DNA of 64,000 nt from Turritopsis dohrnii (lineage: Eukaryota; Cnidaria; Hydrozoa; Anthoathecata; Oceaniidae): contig BQMF02000385.1 in NCBI GenBank assembly GCA_027922465.2, positions 186,001 through 250,000 on the forward strand, read 5' to 3'. The translations under genes were made by a program, and so were the position numbers. This document shows, piece by piece, positions 9,850 through 21,239 of this stretch (the stretch's first letter is position 1; every line of letters starts with the position of its first letter). The notes beneath the pieces are model-generated. The model was given only the letters and a program-made list of their open reading frames with translations, did not search any database and was not told where the DNA came from.

Positions 9850-12800
9850 TTTCACCATAGTAACAGTTGGATTTTCAAAATCAAGGTTTTTGATTTTTGG
9901 GATTGGAAAACCTTTGTTCAAAATGGCTGAAAAGAAAAGAAAAAAAGCTGTGTGTTAACGTGAATAGTACTATTTTCTTATCATGGTGTGAAAAGGGCCT
10001 TACGGTTTGCTTGTTCAATGACCAATCCATGAACCAGATCTTTAATGCTTTGATTATCGAACGGTATCTGAATACACGACATGTTAATTGGTAAACTACC
10101 TCTGTGGTTGATCTCCACTTAATAACATTTTTCATCTTATATTCTTAATAATAACGACTATTATAGGTAGAGTTGAGGGTTGCACTATGCTGACATGAGT
10201 AGAAATAGAATTGAGAATTGGTTTAGGAACGAGCAGCTGTTTATTATTAACAAGGCCCTCAAACAAAGTAAAAACAAAGTAAAAAAATGATTGGCTCCCT
10301 CATGGAGATTATCTCACAAGAAAACTCTTGACACGCTTTTTTCTTAACATTATGATATCTCGGTTACCGTGAAAATGAATTCTCACCAAAACTTCTCCGA
10401 TGATTGAACCACCAACAGCTGCAGAAAAACTGAGAAATAAAAATATAAAACTGATATGACGGACATAACTGCGAGATGTCAAAACTCTTCTTGAATAAGT
10501 GCTTACGAAAACGAGGCTATATTTCCTCCGACGATCAGTTGTTCGTTTGCTTTCGAAATTTTCACAGATCCAGCTGCTTTAACATTCTAAAACAAATCTT
10601 TATATCTTTATGAATAATGATGGGCAGGTAAGATTGGCCACGTTCTGTTCATGTTTCACAAGAAATTCGCGATTTGAAGGACAACGCGTAACACATTTTC
10701 TGCGCAGTGTAAGAAGTATCATTGCGCAAGTTATTTTTTTTTTGAGATGTGAAAAAGCCTTTGAAATGATGAATTTCTGGAAACTAAAACAAATGAAACT
10801 TTACGGAAATCTCTCCTATATACTGCCGTTTCTTGACATTCAAAAATCACACACATCACAGAGAACGCACCGAGTAGGCAAAATCGTAGGCAAAGTCACT
10901 GCGGTGAAGAGCACTTTTCTTGAAATAGTGTGTATATTTCTCAAGTAATGCACTCCTCCGCAGTGTTTTTCAACCAGCACTGGGCAAAGTTCTTCAACCT
11001 TTCACTGTGTAAGGTTACAACGTAAACAAAACTAGTGGCTGGTTAATGAAGTCAAATTGTCAAATTTTTAGTTTCTTATCATCTGTCTTATCCAAGAAAA
11101 TAAAAAAAAATGGAGGTGCACATCAGTGAATTACACTGCCAGCTCTCTCTGGCCTCGGTAAAATAAATTAAAGAAAAAAGAAATAGTTCGTTACCAAGAA
11201 GTTGTAAAACAAGACTTGAATCGATGATTTGGATGAAATTATCAAGTTGTATTGTTAAGAGAACATCTGGTTTTCATTTTGCTTCTGAGAAATCAGAATG
11301 TATGTATTTGATTTGTTTTGGATTGGTATTTCATCAGACTAAAAGTTTCTAAGACTTACAGAATGTTATAACATGGATCAAAGTGTTTAATGAGTTTTAG
11401 AAAGACCAAAGCAAGGTGTGAGTTGAGTTAAGGCGCCCCTTGTGTGCAGGGTGGGGTTGAGTTACGGTGTCCCTTGTGTGCAGGGTGGAGTCTAGTTAGG
11501 GTGCCCCTTGTGTGCAGAATGAAGTTGAGTTAGGGTGCCCCTTGTGTGCAGAATGAAGTTGAGTTAGGGTGCCCCTTGTGTGCAGGGGAAGGATAGAAGT
11601 AGACTAATGATGAAATATTTTGGATGTCAAGACCTAAAATGATTTTTTTCAAAAGTAGGTGTATCTCACAATTTTTCCAGTCACACAAAACGAAATTTGA
11701 TTCCAGCACACGAAAGAGATTTTTGATACATTCTCACCTGGTACAGCGGTTCTACAGGCGTTCACTTCTCTAGTTCTTCACAAGGTGCGTAGGGACTGAA
11801 CGTTATAACTAAATCTCAGACTAAGGAGCGAAGCGAAAGGTTGTCATAGCGACTGCAGTTTGGGAAAGTTTCTGGAGTATCATGTAGCAGTAATCTAATC
11901 TAATCTTCTTTTATCTGACGTCACAATGATGTCCGATTGACGTCCAAACTGTCCGTCTATAAGACGTTTTTGTATTTACTAGATAAAACGTTCAACTTAC
12001 GATATCGATGTAAAAGATAGGCGTCGACGTTTTGTTGGGATGAATGACGTTAATGATGGCTTTCACAAAAAGTAGAACATCGATCTTGTTGGTGTCAATA
12101 TCAAATGTCGGTGCTTGATTAGTTTGTAAGTCAAATTGAATTGGACGATTAGGATACCTCTTAAACAACTGAAAATAAAACAGAATAACTCTAGGTAAAC
12201 ATGTTTGACCAGCTGTGAGTGTCGTGGCCACACCAGTATTCAAACAAATAATTCATTTGTTAAGATCTTCGCCAAAACTGCTCTCTCCACAGTGGTTTCT
12301 GCCATCTTGAATGGAAAGATCGGTTTACCTCTGGTATGATCTGCTCGAAGCTTCTTGTGTTTAGGAAAGGTTGAACGCCAGCAGGAATCTTTGAAACAAG
12401 AAAGAAAGTTCCTCAAATTCAAAAGTTTACTCACACGACATGAAGGAAGGCTACTCAAAAGATTATTCACACGATATTTTCTCAGATATTTCATGAAAAT
12501 GAGGTTACTCACCAATTCGTTGGCAATCAAAGGTGAAATATGTTTTCTCAGTAATCCAGCTTCATGAAAAACTTTTCCAGCGCTATTTAAAGTAAAATCA
12601 CTGATCCACACATACGCCATCTTTTCTGATGACGTAATCGTATTTAATTTGGGCGGTATTATACCACCACGTACTGGATTGTTGACATTCAAAAATTCTC
12701 CCTACAAGAGAAATCCAACACAACTCTTGGGGTGGGTTTACTCTTGGGGTGGGTTTACACGTCACAACAGATTTTTCCTCAGTCGTTAATAATACAAACA

Positions 12801-15800
12801 AGAGCCTCATGGCACAAACACGATTGTAAATCTTAATTCAATGTATACGTAATTCGTGTTATAGCCATTAATCAATCGAATATCCTTGTAATGCACATGA
12901 TATTGGCAAAAAACAAGAAGGCACTATCAGGACTGAAGGCCTGAAGGTCAAAATGGAAAAATGTTTGACTGTGAAGCAAAATCGAAAAAAAACTGATAAC
13001 TAAAATGAGTGTGATTAAAGGGATTCTTGCGTCCAAACGTTTGTGATGGTAGAACTAAGTTGCTTATGAAGTCCTTTCGCAGTTTTTGGAACTTCTGTTT
13101 CCTTAGGGAGATATTTATATTTAAAAATCATCAACATGCAATGCATAATTATGATGTAATAAGATACACATTTTTAAATAGTTAAGATCAACATTTATAA
13201 CTTCTGGATGTGTACTTTCAAAAGTACAGTTCTATAAAAGATAGAAGTTCCCTTAATTTCACATTATAACTTACATATAACTATTCTATTATATTCTAGA
13301 CTATTCTACTGTACAAGTTAAATATATACTATTTTATAGAATTTTGTTTGGGAAACATAGGAACATAAACACTTTTGATGTAAAAGAATTATGTTACCGT
13401 TTTATAGCTAGCATTAAAGGGATCCTGTGATGAAAAGTTATTTTTTGGGACACAATAGAGCTCTAAAAGTTGATTAACAAGTCTCTTTACAGTTTTTTAT
13501 AATTCTTTGTGGTTTTCGAGATATCTCAATTTCAACATCTTAGATTTGATTTATGCATTGCATAATTATGATGTAATAAGTGAGTAGTTAAAATTTCTCA
13601 TCACTTTTAATGAATATTACATCTTTTTACATTAGTAAATGGATAAAGAATTCTAAGTGAAATGATATGACGAAGTATGAACTAAGAATATTTAGTAGTT
13701 CAAAAGTTACACACATCAAAACCACACTCTCCTATTACATCATAATTATGCATTGCATAATTTGATATTTTTAAATTGAAATATCAGCAAAAGGAGAGGA
13801 AATTTTCAAAAACTGTAAAAAGACTTGTTAATCAACTTTTTGAGCTCTATCTATGAAAACATCAGCAAAGCCAGAGATACTAACTTATCTAGGAAGCTAT
13901 AATCATATTCAAGATAAATCAATTTTCTATAATTTTTCTATAATTTTCTATAAGCTATAATCATATTCAAGATAAATCAATTTTCCTTTCATAAATCAAT
14001 TTTATTTTAATCTAGCATTATCTGGCAAATCTGGGACTATAAAATATGTGCGCTTGTTCAAAAGGCGGTCACCTTTCATTCACAATAAAACCAAATAAAT
14101 AACAATGACCTACTGATAAGCTAGCAAACAGATTACAAGTACGTATCGGTTACCAGTTTTTGGATGGATGGTAAAAAGAACTTTGAACAAGTTTTTTCAA
14201 TTTAAATGACATAAGCAAGTCTCTGAACAAAGCACAGGATAATATGCCTACTAAAAGTATATATAAGTTCAGTATATACTTATAAACGGATGAAAAGAAG
14301 AAAACTATTTTTGTTAGAACTTTAAGTTTCTTCCTTCACGGATTCATCAGCTAACTGAAAAAACTGACTGTCAAGCACTTTCAGAAAAGAGATAAGAATC
14401 TATATGAATAGTATATATTATATATACATAGTACTTTGGTGTACAACAAAGGTGTTCAATGCTATTTGGTGCAGCACACTGTAAGTTAATTTGGTGCAAA
14501 GTTGTACAAGTTATTAAGGTGCATAAAACACAGGTATTATTTGCAGGGTTCGTAGCGCACTTTTCCCGGAATATTTTCCCTGACCTTTCCTGACTTTAAG
14601 GAGTAAAAAAGGTATCATTTTCCGTGACTTTTCTTTTAAAACACCCTGTTTTCCCTGACTTTATTGCCTACTAAAACTGCCACAGAGTCAAGATTACACA
14701 TTCTGAAGTATCAATTTACAGGCTAGAGAAGGAATAAAACATTTCATAAAAACATATTAGTTAACTCTGAAACAAAGAAAAAAAATATTGATAGATGATT
14801 GGGTAAGCAAAATTATCATTGAACAAAGTCAGTAATAGACACTGTTACAGTCTTATGAAAGTGTTCCCTGACTTTCCCTGACCTAAATGGTAAAGAAACT
14901 TTTTCCCCCTGACATTCCCTGACTTTCCAGAATCTTCCAGTCAAACATAGTATTTTTCCTGATTTTCCAGACACACCCTGTATTTAAGTATGTGTACAAT
15001 ACTTTGTTGCAACAAAGCTGCACAAGCTATTATTGTTGTGCGGTCAAAGCTGCACGTGTTTCTTTTCTTCTATATGTTTTATTTCTTCGAGAAAGGAAGA
15101 ACTCAAAAATATACATAAAACAGCAACAGCTAGAAAGGGATCACTGCTCTAATTTGAACAGAAAGAGAAATCAACTACTATTCAGCACACAATAAAGTAA
15201 TCACTCAGACCAAAAGTATACATAATACAAAACAAGTGATCCGGTGAATGAAAGTAATGCACAAACAATATTTCTCCTTGTGATAAGAAATACTGAGTAT
15301 ATCAATAACTTTTGTCATTAAAAAGACATCTAACAGAAAATAACATGGGAAAATTTTGATCTGTAGGATTGGCACTTAAGGTCTGGAAAATAAATTCTAA
15401 AGGAAGAAAGTGTTTGCAGAAGAAAGTTTTGCAGTTTTTGCGATTTTGGTTCGAATCGCAAAAGTTTATTCCCACAAAATATTGTAATATTGGTAAACCG
15501 CAAAAGTTTTTTCCCGCAAAATTTTCAAAATAATCCCAAGTTCGTTAATTATTACAAGACAAATTCCTCCTACCTGAAAGCCTGTTTGTAGAAGTTCATT
15601 GACTCCAATTTCAATAAGTGATTTGATCTACTTTATTTCGTGAGAATTTCGAGGGCTTTTTTCGGCAAAATTGAATTTCATGGCATTTTAATTTCGCTGT
15701 TCAAGCTAAAAGTTGTGAAATATTTTCTCCGACAAAAAATTAAACTATGTTTGCCTAGTGAAGTTTTTCTGTCTTAAATTCTCCAACCTATGAATTTTTC

Positions 15801-18800
15801 TTTGTCTAGTATGAATGACACTGACAAAAATGAATAATAATGGAGGAGAGCGAATCTGAGAGATATTAAATTACAATAGAACACAAATTCGAATGTCAGT
15901 GAACAACTAGAACAACTAGAAAATAGCGTTAATCTACTCTTTTAATGCAATCATTTCCTCTTGATGCATTCATGTCTGTAAAGAAACAACTTCCCTGACG
16001 AAGTTTTCCCTTCTAAGGTACTCTCGTTTAACAAGCGCAAAATTTTTTTTTTTTGCAAAAAAAATGTAAACTGAGAGGAACCGCGAAAGTTCATTCCCGC
16101 AAAAAGGATTCATTTCCACAAACCGCAAAAGATTTTTCCCGCAAAATGCAAAAATTTTGCGGTTCAGCCAATCCACAAAGCTTTCTTCTGCAAACACTTT
16201 CTTCCTTTAAAGTAAATGTATATGTATCTTTATTCAATGACTTGTAAAGGAGGTCACCTTCATTTACACAATTAAATCTATGTCAAAAATGAATTCCAAT
16301 AACCAAGTCTCGCAACACAGCACAGGAAAATAATGTTAACTAAGAAGGTATATATATAATTTTGGTACAACAAAGCTGTACAAGCTATTTGGTGTGCAAG
16401 ACACTGCACAAAATATACTTTAGAGTGTAAGTTAATTTGGTGCAAAACTGCACAAGCTATTAAGGTGCAAAAGCACAGGTACTATTTAAGTACGTTTATA
16501 ATACTTTGGTGCGACAAAGCTGCACAAGCTATTATTGTGGTGCGGTCGAAGCTGCACACTTATGTTTCTTTTCTTCTTCTATATTTTTTTGTTCTTGGAG
16601 GAAGGAAGAACAGTAAAATATGGATGAAAACAACAGCAACGAAAAATCTGCCACAGACCAATGTTTTAAATTACACAAAAATAAGAAAAATAAGGTACTA
16701 TCCAGCACACAAATACAGTACTCACTCAGACCAACGGACTGCAAGGTGATGTACATAATGATAGCACCCACCATACCTCAAGTCAAAGTCAAATGACTAT
16801 GCACCCACGCACACATGTGGTGAAGGAAGTTCTGCATCAACAATATTTCGAAGACGATAGTTACTTTGCCATTTTCTCTTTATCGTAAGAAACATTGAGT
16901 ATATTAACGACTATTGTCATTAAGAAAACATATTTGACATAAAAGAACATCGGAAAATTAGAAGTATATCTATAGAATTTTAAGTTTCTTTGATTAAAAG
17001 TTAGGTCTGGAAAATAGATGATGTTGTCACTTAGGCTGTGATGGCAAGGCATATGGAGCGTCGGCCTAAAACAACAAATCTCCGCGGCACCACGACGATT
17101 TTAAACACGATCTCCACTTACGTTACAATCGTGAATAATAGCGTTAATGATAACGTTGATATACGAATAATAACGGTATTTGTCATAATAAAATAAAAAA
17201 AATAAAATAAAATAAATCCAGAAGCAGAAATTCTCACCCGCAACATTAGATCAATATAATTTTGTTCGACAACCGGCTTTTCGAAACTATAATCAATGAT
17301 GGCCCAATTTTCAATGTTTTGTGTTACTATGGTAACAAAAATATAGTAAAGTTTAGAAATAATACCATAGGCATGTAACCATGGACAACCAATGTTTTTT
17401 TTTTACCTGGAAATTTGGTCAAGAATTTGTTCAGTTCTTTGTCAATCAAGTTTTTTCCTTCTCGGCATAACTAAAGAAAAATTTGATACGGGAATTTTCA
17501 TGCAACAAGTTGAACGCTACACTCCTCGTCATTTTGACGACGTATGATTAGCCGTGACGACACGAAAACACGTGTGCGACGAATACTTACTATTGTTTTC
17601 AAAACATCCTCCAGCTTATTTTCAAGAACAGTTGAAAACAAATTGTATATCCACCTGCAAGAAAAAAAAAAACATTCTGAAAAATGAAAACGTCATCAAA
17701 ACATGCAAACGAATAGCGATATAACGCCCTTACGACAACCCCCCGGAAAATTTGAGCTCCACATCTCCGATACTCGAAGAACATCCGGTAACTCGGTCGC
17801 CCATTTTTAACGTCTAAAAAATTGAACTCGAGCAGTTAAAGGCTGGTTTCCTCTTCATTTGCTGTGGTCGCGCGAATAAACGAACTGATTTTTGATTTGC
17901 CAACGCAATCTCATTCAAAGGTGTCCACTCCAGTCGCGCAGACACAAAAAATTAAGTGGAAACAGTATAATTAGCGACGACATTGACGACGGTACATCAA
18001 CAATATTACGAACACATCAACGAACTTACGAGCGCATCAACGAAGTTACGAGCGTATCAACGAAATTACGCACATACCTATACTTGCGACGACAGAGAAG
18101 CCAACCCGGCTTGCTTTTATGTTGACGTTTGTTGAATCACCTATTTTTATCCTTAAAGACAGTGTGGAAGAAGAAACTTCATGATCTAAGTCTACTTTCA
18201 AAACACCTAGCAACATGATTGGAGTGATAACAGTTAGGAGAATATGGTTAATGATCTTACCATCCTTTTTGGTATTTAAACGAAACTTTACCCTGAGCAG
18301 AAACAAACACATCATTAACTGATAGTTTGAGACCAATATGGGGCAGTGGTTGCACTTGATATCGTCCCACTGTCAGGTAATGAATGATGATGCTAGGAGA
18401 GAGAGCAGGAAACAGTAGAGAGTCGCAATCACCTTTTTATACTATTTTTAGGAAATTCTTTCTCAAGTACACTTAATATAGCGACTGTAAAACAAGCAAC
18501 TCTGGATCGAGTTGGTTTTTTTTTCGGCGAGATTTTCGCTAAACTTTTGCAATGTTACCCTCGTCAAAACTTTTCCTCAGTAATTCGTATCACCAGTTTT
18601 AGAGATGGATAGTTCACATTTCGGTCACGTGACCATACCGCTAGTTGATAAGTGTAATATCGTTCCGCAAATCTGCAAAAACGATTTGACAAATCTTACT
18701 TTTCTGCACGATAGGATACATCTCCCTTTGAGCCACTCTGGGAAGGAATTGCTTTATTTTTCAATTCCTCTTGCAACTTTTGGACTCCAATACTTGCACC

Positions 18801-19006
18801 TATGAAAGTTATGGATACAAAAGAAAATCGAAAAAAAAGAGAAACTTCTTCATTTTTTCCCAGAATGCAACTGACTTACCATAGCGCATGCCTTTAGATG
18901 TCAACCTAACCTGCGCTCCTCGATTGACGGAGGAGACGACATCTTGAAAACCATGAGAAAAGCAAACGATGAGAAGAAGCAATCCTAAACAGGCTCGCAA
19001 AAACAT
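9850..19006 (-). CDS. BPI/LBP/PLTP-family lipid-binding protein (partial model)
   Basis: The family binds lipids such as LPS in two apolar pockets and is often secreted. Minus-strand exons in order: 18880-19006 (signal peptide starting MFLRACLG, then the RLTSKGMRYG entry motif), 18700-18799, 18261-18369, 18078-18151, 17734-17813, 17591-17654, 17407-17470, 17238-17326, 12513-12701, 12329-12388, 12001-12168, 10387-10429, 10100-10135, 10004-10067, 9850-9926. They follow the BPI fold: N-barrel with the two conserved cysteines (TGCSSS on exon 5; LCREGK on exon 7), linker DYSFEKP, then C-barrel (AYVWISDFTLNSAG to KGFPIP). Gaps: a short exon is missing between exons 2 and 3, a micro-exon between 12001 and 10429, and the terminal exon. 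Exon 4 to 5 shows a phase conflict. The 4.5-kb intron 12702-17237 is full of repeats. Family assignment is secure; the exact model and whether the gene is intact are not. Confidence 0.8.
10165..10345. repeat. dispersed repeat, direct copy at 20.53-20.69 kb
   Basis: Shares 'aacgagcagctgtttatta', 'caaacaaagtaaa' and 'atctc..aagaaaactc.tgacac' in the same order with 20527-20692. It lies in a BPI-gene intron. Confidence 0.75.
10872..10985. repeat. palindromic MITE family A, copy 2 (degraded ends)
   Basis: Retains GGCAAAATCG, 'gtcactgcggtgaagagcac', 'aatgcactcctccgcagtg' and a worn right end. It lies in a BPI-gene intron. Confidence 0.7.
11419..11588. repeat. 34-bp tandem repeat, five units
   Basis: Units of the form gttgagttagggtgcccctt + gtgtgcagaatgaa repeat head to tail; the last units are nearly identical. 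Intronic. Confidence 0.85.
13015..13256. repeat. TTAA-ended foldback element B, short variant
   Basis: Starts TTAAAGGGAT and ends AAGTTCCCTTAA, with the shared core 'atgcataattatgatgtaat'. It looks like an internally deleted or divergent relative of the 13.4-kb and 47.5-kb copies. Confidence 0.6.
13414..13853. mobile_element. TTAA-ended foldback element B, right end lost
   Basis: Begins TTAAAGGGATCCTGTGATG and continues as a long imperfect palindrome; its left and right halves are near reverse complements. It aligns along its length with the reverse complement of 47510-47959, but stops before the terminal inverted repeat on the right. Confidence 0.75.
14050..15390. repeat. intronic duplicated segment, copy 1
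   Basis: Shares an ordered series of blocks with 16245-17040: 'ggtcacctt', 'aagctgcacaagctatt', 'gtgcggtc.aagctgcac', 'cagcaac', 'caatatttc' and 'ggtctggaaaata'. Both copies lie in the BPI 4.5-kb intron. Confidence 0.65.
15400..15550. repeat. 'cgcaaaa-tttattcccgcaaaa' dispersed repeat
   Basis: Alternating 'accgcaaaagttt' and 'ttcccgcaaaat' words. The same words recur at 16075-16205, 28340-28700, 34235-34375, 39595-39735 and around 45670-45745. Confidence 0.65.
16245..17040. repeat. intronic duplicated segment, copy 2
   Basis: Colinear partner of 14050-15390, separated by the 'cgcaaaa' repeat cluster at 15400-16205. Divergence is moderate, so the duplication is not recent. Confidence 0.65.
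17998..18070. repeat. 22-bp tandem repeat beside a splice donor
   Basis: Three to four units of the type 'atcaacgaacttacgagcgc' run up to 18070, a few bases from the donor of BPI exon 4 at 18072-18077. Confidence 0.75.
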
Positions 19007-19130
19007 TTTGAAATGAAATGAAAGCCACTTACCGGTACTTAAATACAGTTTCACTTTGTTTAAAAAGCTTGGTAAATATGACCGCGGAATGTTAGTTCAG
19101 CAGGTTAATTGTTCGTTTGTTTTTAAATCA

Positions 19131-19218
19131 AAACAATTCAATCGATGCAACATTGATAAAAAACAGTTCAGTAGATGCAACATCGATGAAAAAACAGTTC
19201 AGTAGATGCAACATGTGA
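19131..19218. repeat. ~34-bp tandem repeat, three units
   Basis: Units of the type 'cagttcagtagatgcaacat' plus 'cgatgaaaaaa'. It lies just upstream of the BPI-like gene start. Confidence 0.75.
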
Positions 19219-19527
19219 CGAGAATAATTCAATGCAGATTTTTTTTTTTTTTTTGTTGCATAAATAGAAATGTGGGGTTGTGTTGAAGGTGCGCTGAGTG
19301 ACACATAAAAAAAATGGCTGCCATAAAGAACCATGTCTATTTTACAATTTTTTTTCCTCATTTTTTCCTGGGTTTAGACTTATTTTCCTGACTCTTCAAT
19401 GATGAAAATAAAATTAAAAAAAGAATTGACAATACTTGTTATAATACTCTCATCTTATTATAATACTCCAGTGTTCTACAAGGTCGGTTGGAGGCTCCAA
19501 AACAGCATCAAAAATAAGAGACGGGAT

Positions 19528-19648
19528 CCTAGTGGGCAAAATCGTTAAAAAATCACTGCAACGAAGAGCATTTTCATTGAAAAAGAGTGCAAATTTCTTT
19601 AGAAATGCACTCCTTCGTAGGGATTTATCAACAAATTTGTCCACTAGG
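19528..19648. repeat. palindromic MITE family A, copy 3
   Basis: Ends CCTAGTGGGCAAAATCG and TTTGTCCACTAGG, with inner 'cactgcaacgaagagc' and 'gcactccttcgtaggg'. Confidence 0.8.
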
Positions 19649-19788
19649 ATTATTCAAAATCCTTTAATACATCTCATCACCTGATCAAGTGGTGAAAAAT
19701 TCATAATATTCATAATATGAGAACTACAGGTGTTACAGTGAATTAAGGGTAATAAAAAAATATATCACCTCCCAACATAAATGGATCT

Positions 19789-19908
19789 CAGTGAGGACGT
19801 ACTTGTTAAAGTCACTGCGAAGGAGTGTATTTCTAAAGAAATACACCACAATTTCACTGAAAATGCTCTTCGCCGTAGTGACCTTTTGACAATGGTTTTG
19901 CCCAATGG
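19789..19908. repeat. palindromic MITE family A, copy 4, opposite orientation
   Basis: Inner 'tcactgcgaaggagtg' is on the left and 'gctcttcgccgtagtga' on the right, so it is inverted relative to copy 3, only 140 bp away. Confidence 0.75.
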
Positions 19909-20526
19909 CAAAACGTGTCAAAGTCAATCATTATAAAAATAGCTAAACAGTAATAAATACATAGAAAAAATATAAGTATATAAATATAATTTATTGTAAC
20001 TTATTATAACATATTCAATTTGAAAATAACCCAAAAACTAATTTTGTCACGGTAGTCGTGTGGAAGAGAGAAGCTTCAAAAGCTCTCTCCTTCACACAAA
20101 ACAATGAAAATTTAAAAATTCAGTAAAAAATGTACTTAATAATTGCAGAGCCACCAAATAGGGAGGTACCTGAGGACGTGTCAGTAGACGCGAAAAGCTT
20201 GGTGAAATATATATGTAAACATTAACTCGCATTGTTTGTGTTTTTAATGTTCTTAATAACAAGTGAAAAGTCTTGCACGGTGGATTTGTTTGGATCTTTT
20301 ATGAACATAGACTCTTGTAAAAGAATAGAAAAGAAATTTTTGATAACTCAGCATATTTTTTGTGACTCTTCATGTAAAAAAAAACTAAAAAAAAAACAGC
20401 CAATCAATTTAAATTTTTTATGTTATGTAAAACAAAAGGTGCAAAATTTTCACTGATGGGAAGTCATGTGATTTTTTAACAAATTTTCTCACGGGGTAAC
20501 AAGGTCCTTAAAGATAATGAACTGTT

Positions 20527-20692
20527 ATATGAAGAGCTGAAGGTTGCATGTTAGTAGAAATAGAACAACTGAGAAATGGCCTGGGAACGAGCAGCTGTTT
20601 ATTAATAACAAAGCGCACAAACAAAGTAAACAAAAATGATTGGTTTCCTCGTGGAGAGTATCTCTTAAGAAAACTGCTGACACAATTTTTTC
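20527..20692. repeat. dispersed repeat, partner of 10165-10345
   Basis: Direct-orientation copy. A worn family A-like right end (about 20470-20497, ending 'ttctcacggggta') lies just before it. Confidence 0.7.
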
Positions 20693-20740
20693 TCGACCTT
20701 ACATCAGTTCATCATCTTTAATCACGATGGTGGCTTCACC

Positions 20741-21112
20741 AGGGGCTGATCATATGGAACTTTTTATCCCGGCAGGGCGTGATAAAAATCGCCCCGGCTT
20801 TTTGTAGTTTTCGCATTGCGAACATACGAGATATTTGTATATTTTTATATAAAAATTTTAATTTCCGCACATGCGTATTATCTCGTGCCAGTTAGACGGG
20901 GGTAATTGTGATCATATGGAAAAAAACCCACCTCGCTAACCGAGATCCCGACAAAAATAAACGAGATCTCGATTTACCGGGACCGGGTAATTTTCTTTAT
21001 TTTCCATATAATCAAAAAAATAAATCTAGTGAGAATTTCAGAAAAATTAGGTTATCGTCAGAACGTCCATTTTCGCCCTGCCGAGATAAAAAGCTCCATA
21101 CGATCAGCCCCT
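20741..21112. mobile_element. 372-bp MITE with ~39-bp terminal inverted repeats
   Basis: Left end AGGGGCTGATCATATGGA and right end TCCATACGATCAGCCCCT, with further matching to GGCAGGGCG/CGCCCTGCC. Inside are 'cgagatctcg'-like words that also occur near 36.4 kb. No coding capacity. Confidence 0.8.
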
Positions 21113-21239
21113 TAGATTAAAAACTGCACAAAACACATTTAAAACATTTCTTTAAAAATTTCAACAATTTCTGACCCCACTATAAACGCCGGAGAAGGAA
21201 CAAGTTCCTAATTGGAACAAGTTCCTGGTTAACAGGTGG

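Larger units (their letters stand above)
19007..21239. other. spacer between BPI and SLC13 genes, repeat-rich
   Basis: Contains a short tandem repeat (19131-19218), two family A copies (19528-19648, 19789-19908), the dispersed repeat at 20527-20692 and a 372-bp MITE (20741-21112). The BPI promoter should lie just above 19006. No gene seen. Confidence 0.6.

Noticed and set aside
9771..9850. A TCC-TCT... frame after 'cgtacag' as the last BPI exon
   Set aside because: It would require an intron of only ~22 bp and does not resemble the family C-terminus.
10610..10948. 112-codon plus-strand frame
   Set aside because: Overlaps a MITE copy and an intron of the minus-strand BPI gene; the sequence does not look like protein.
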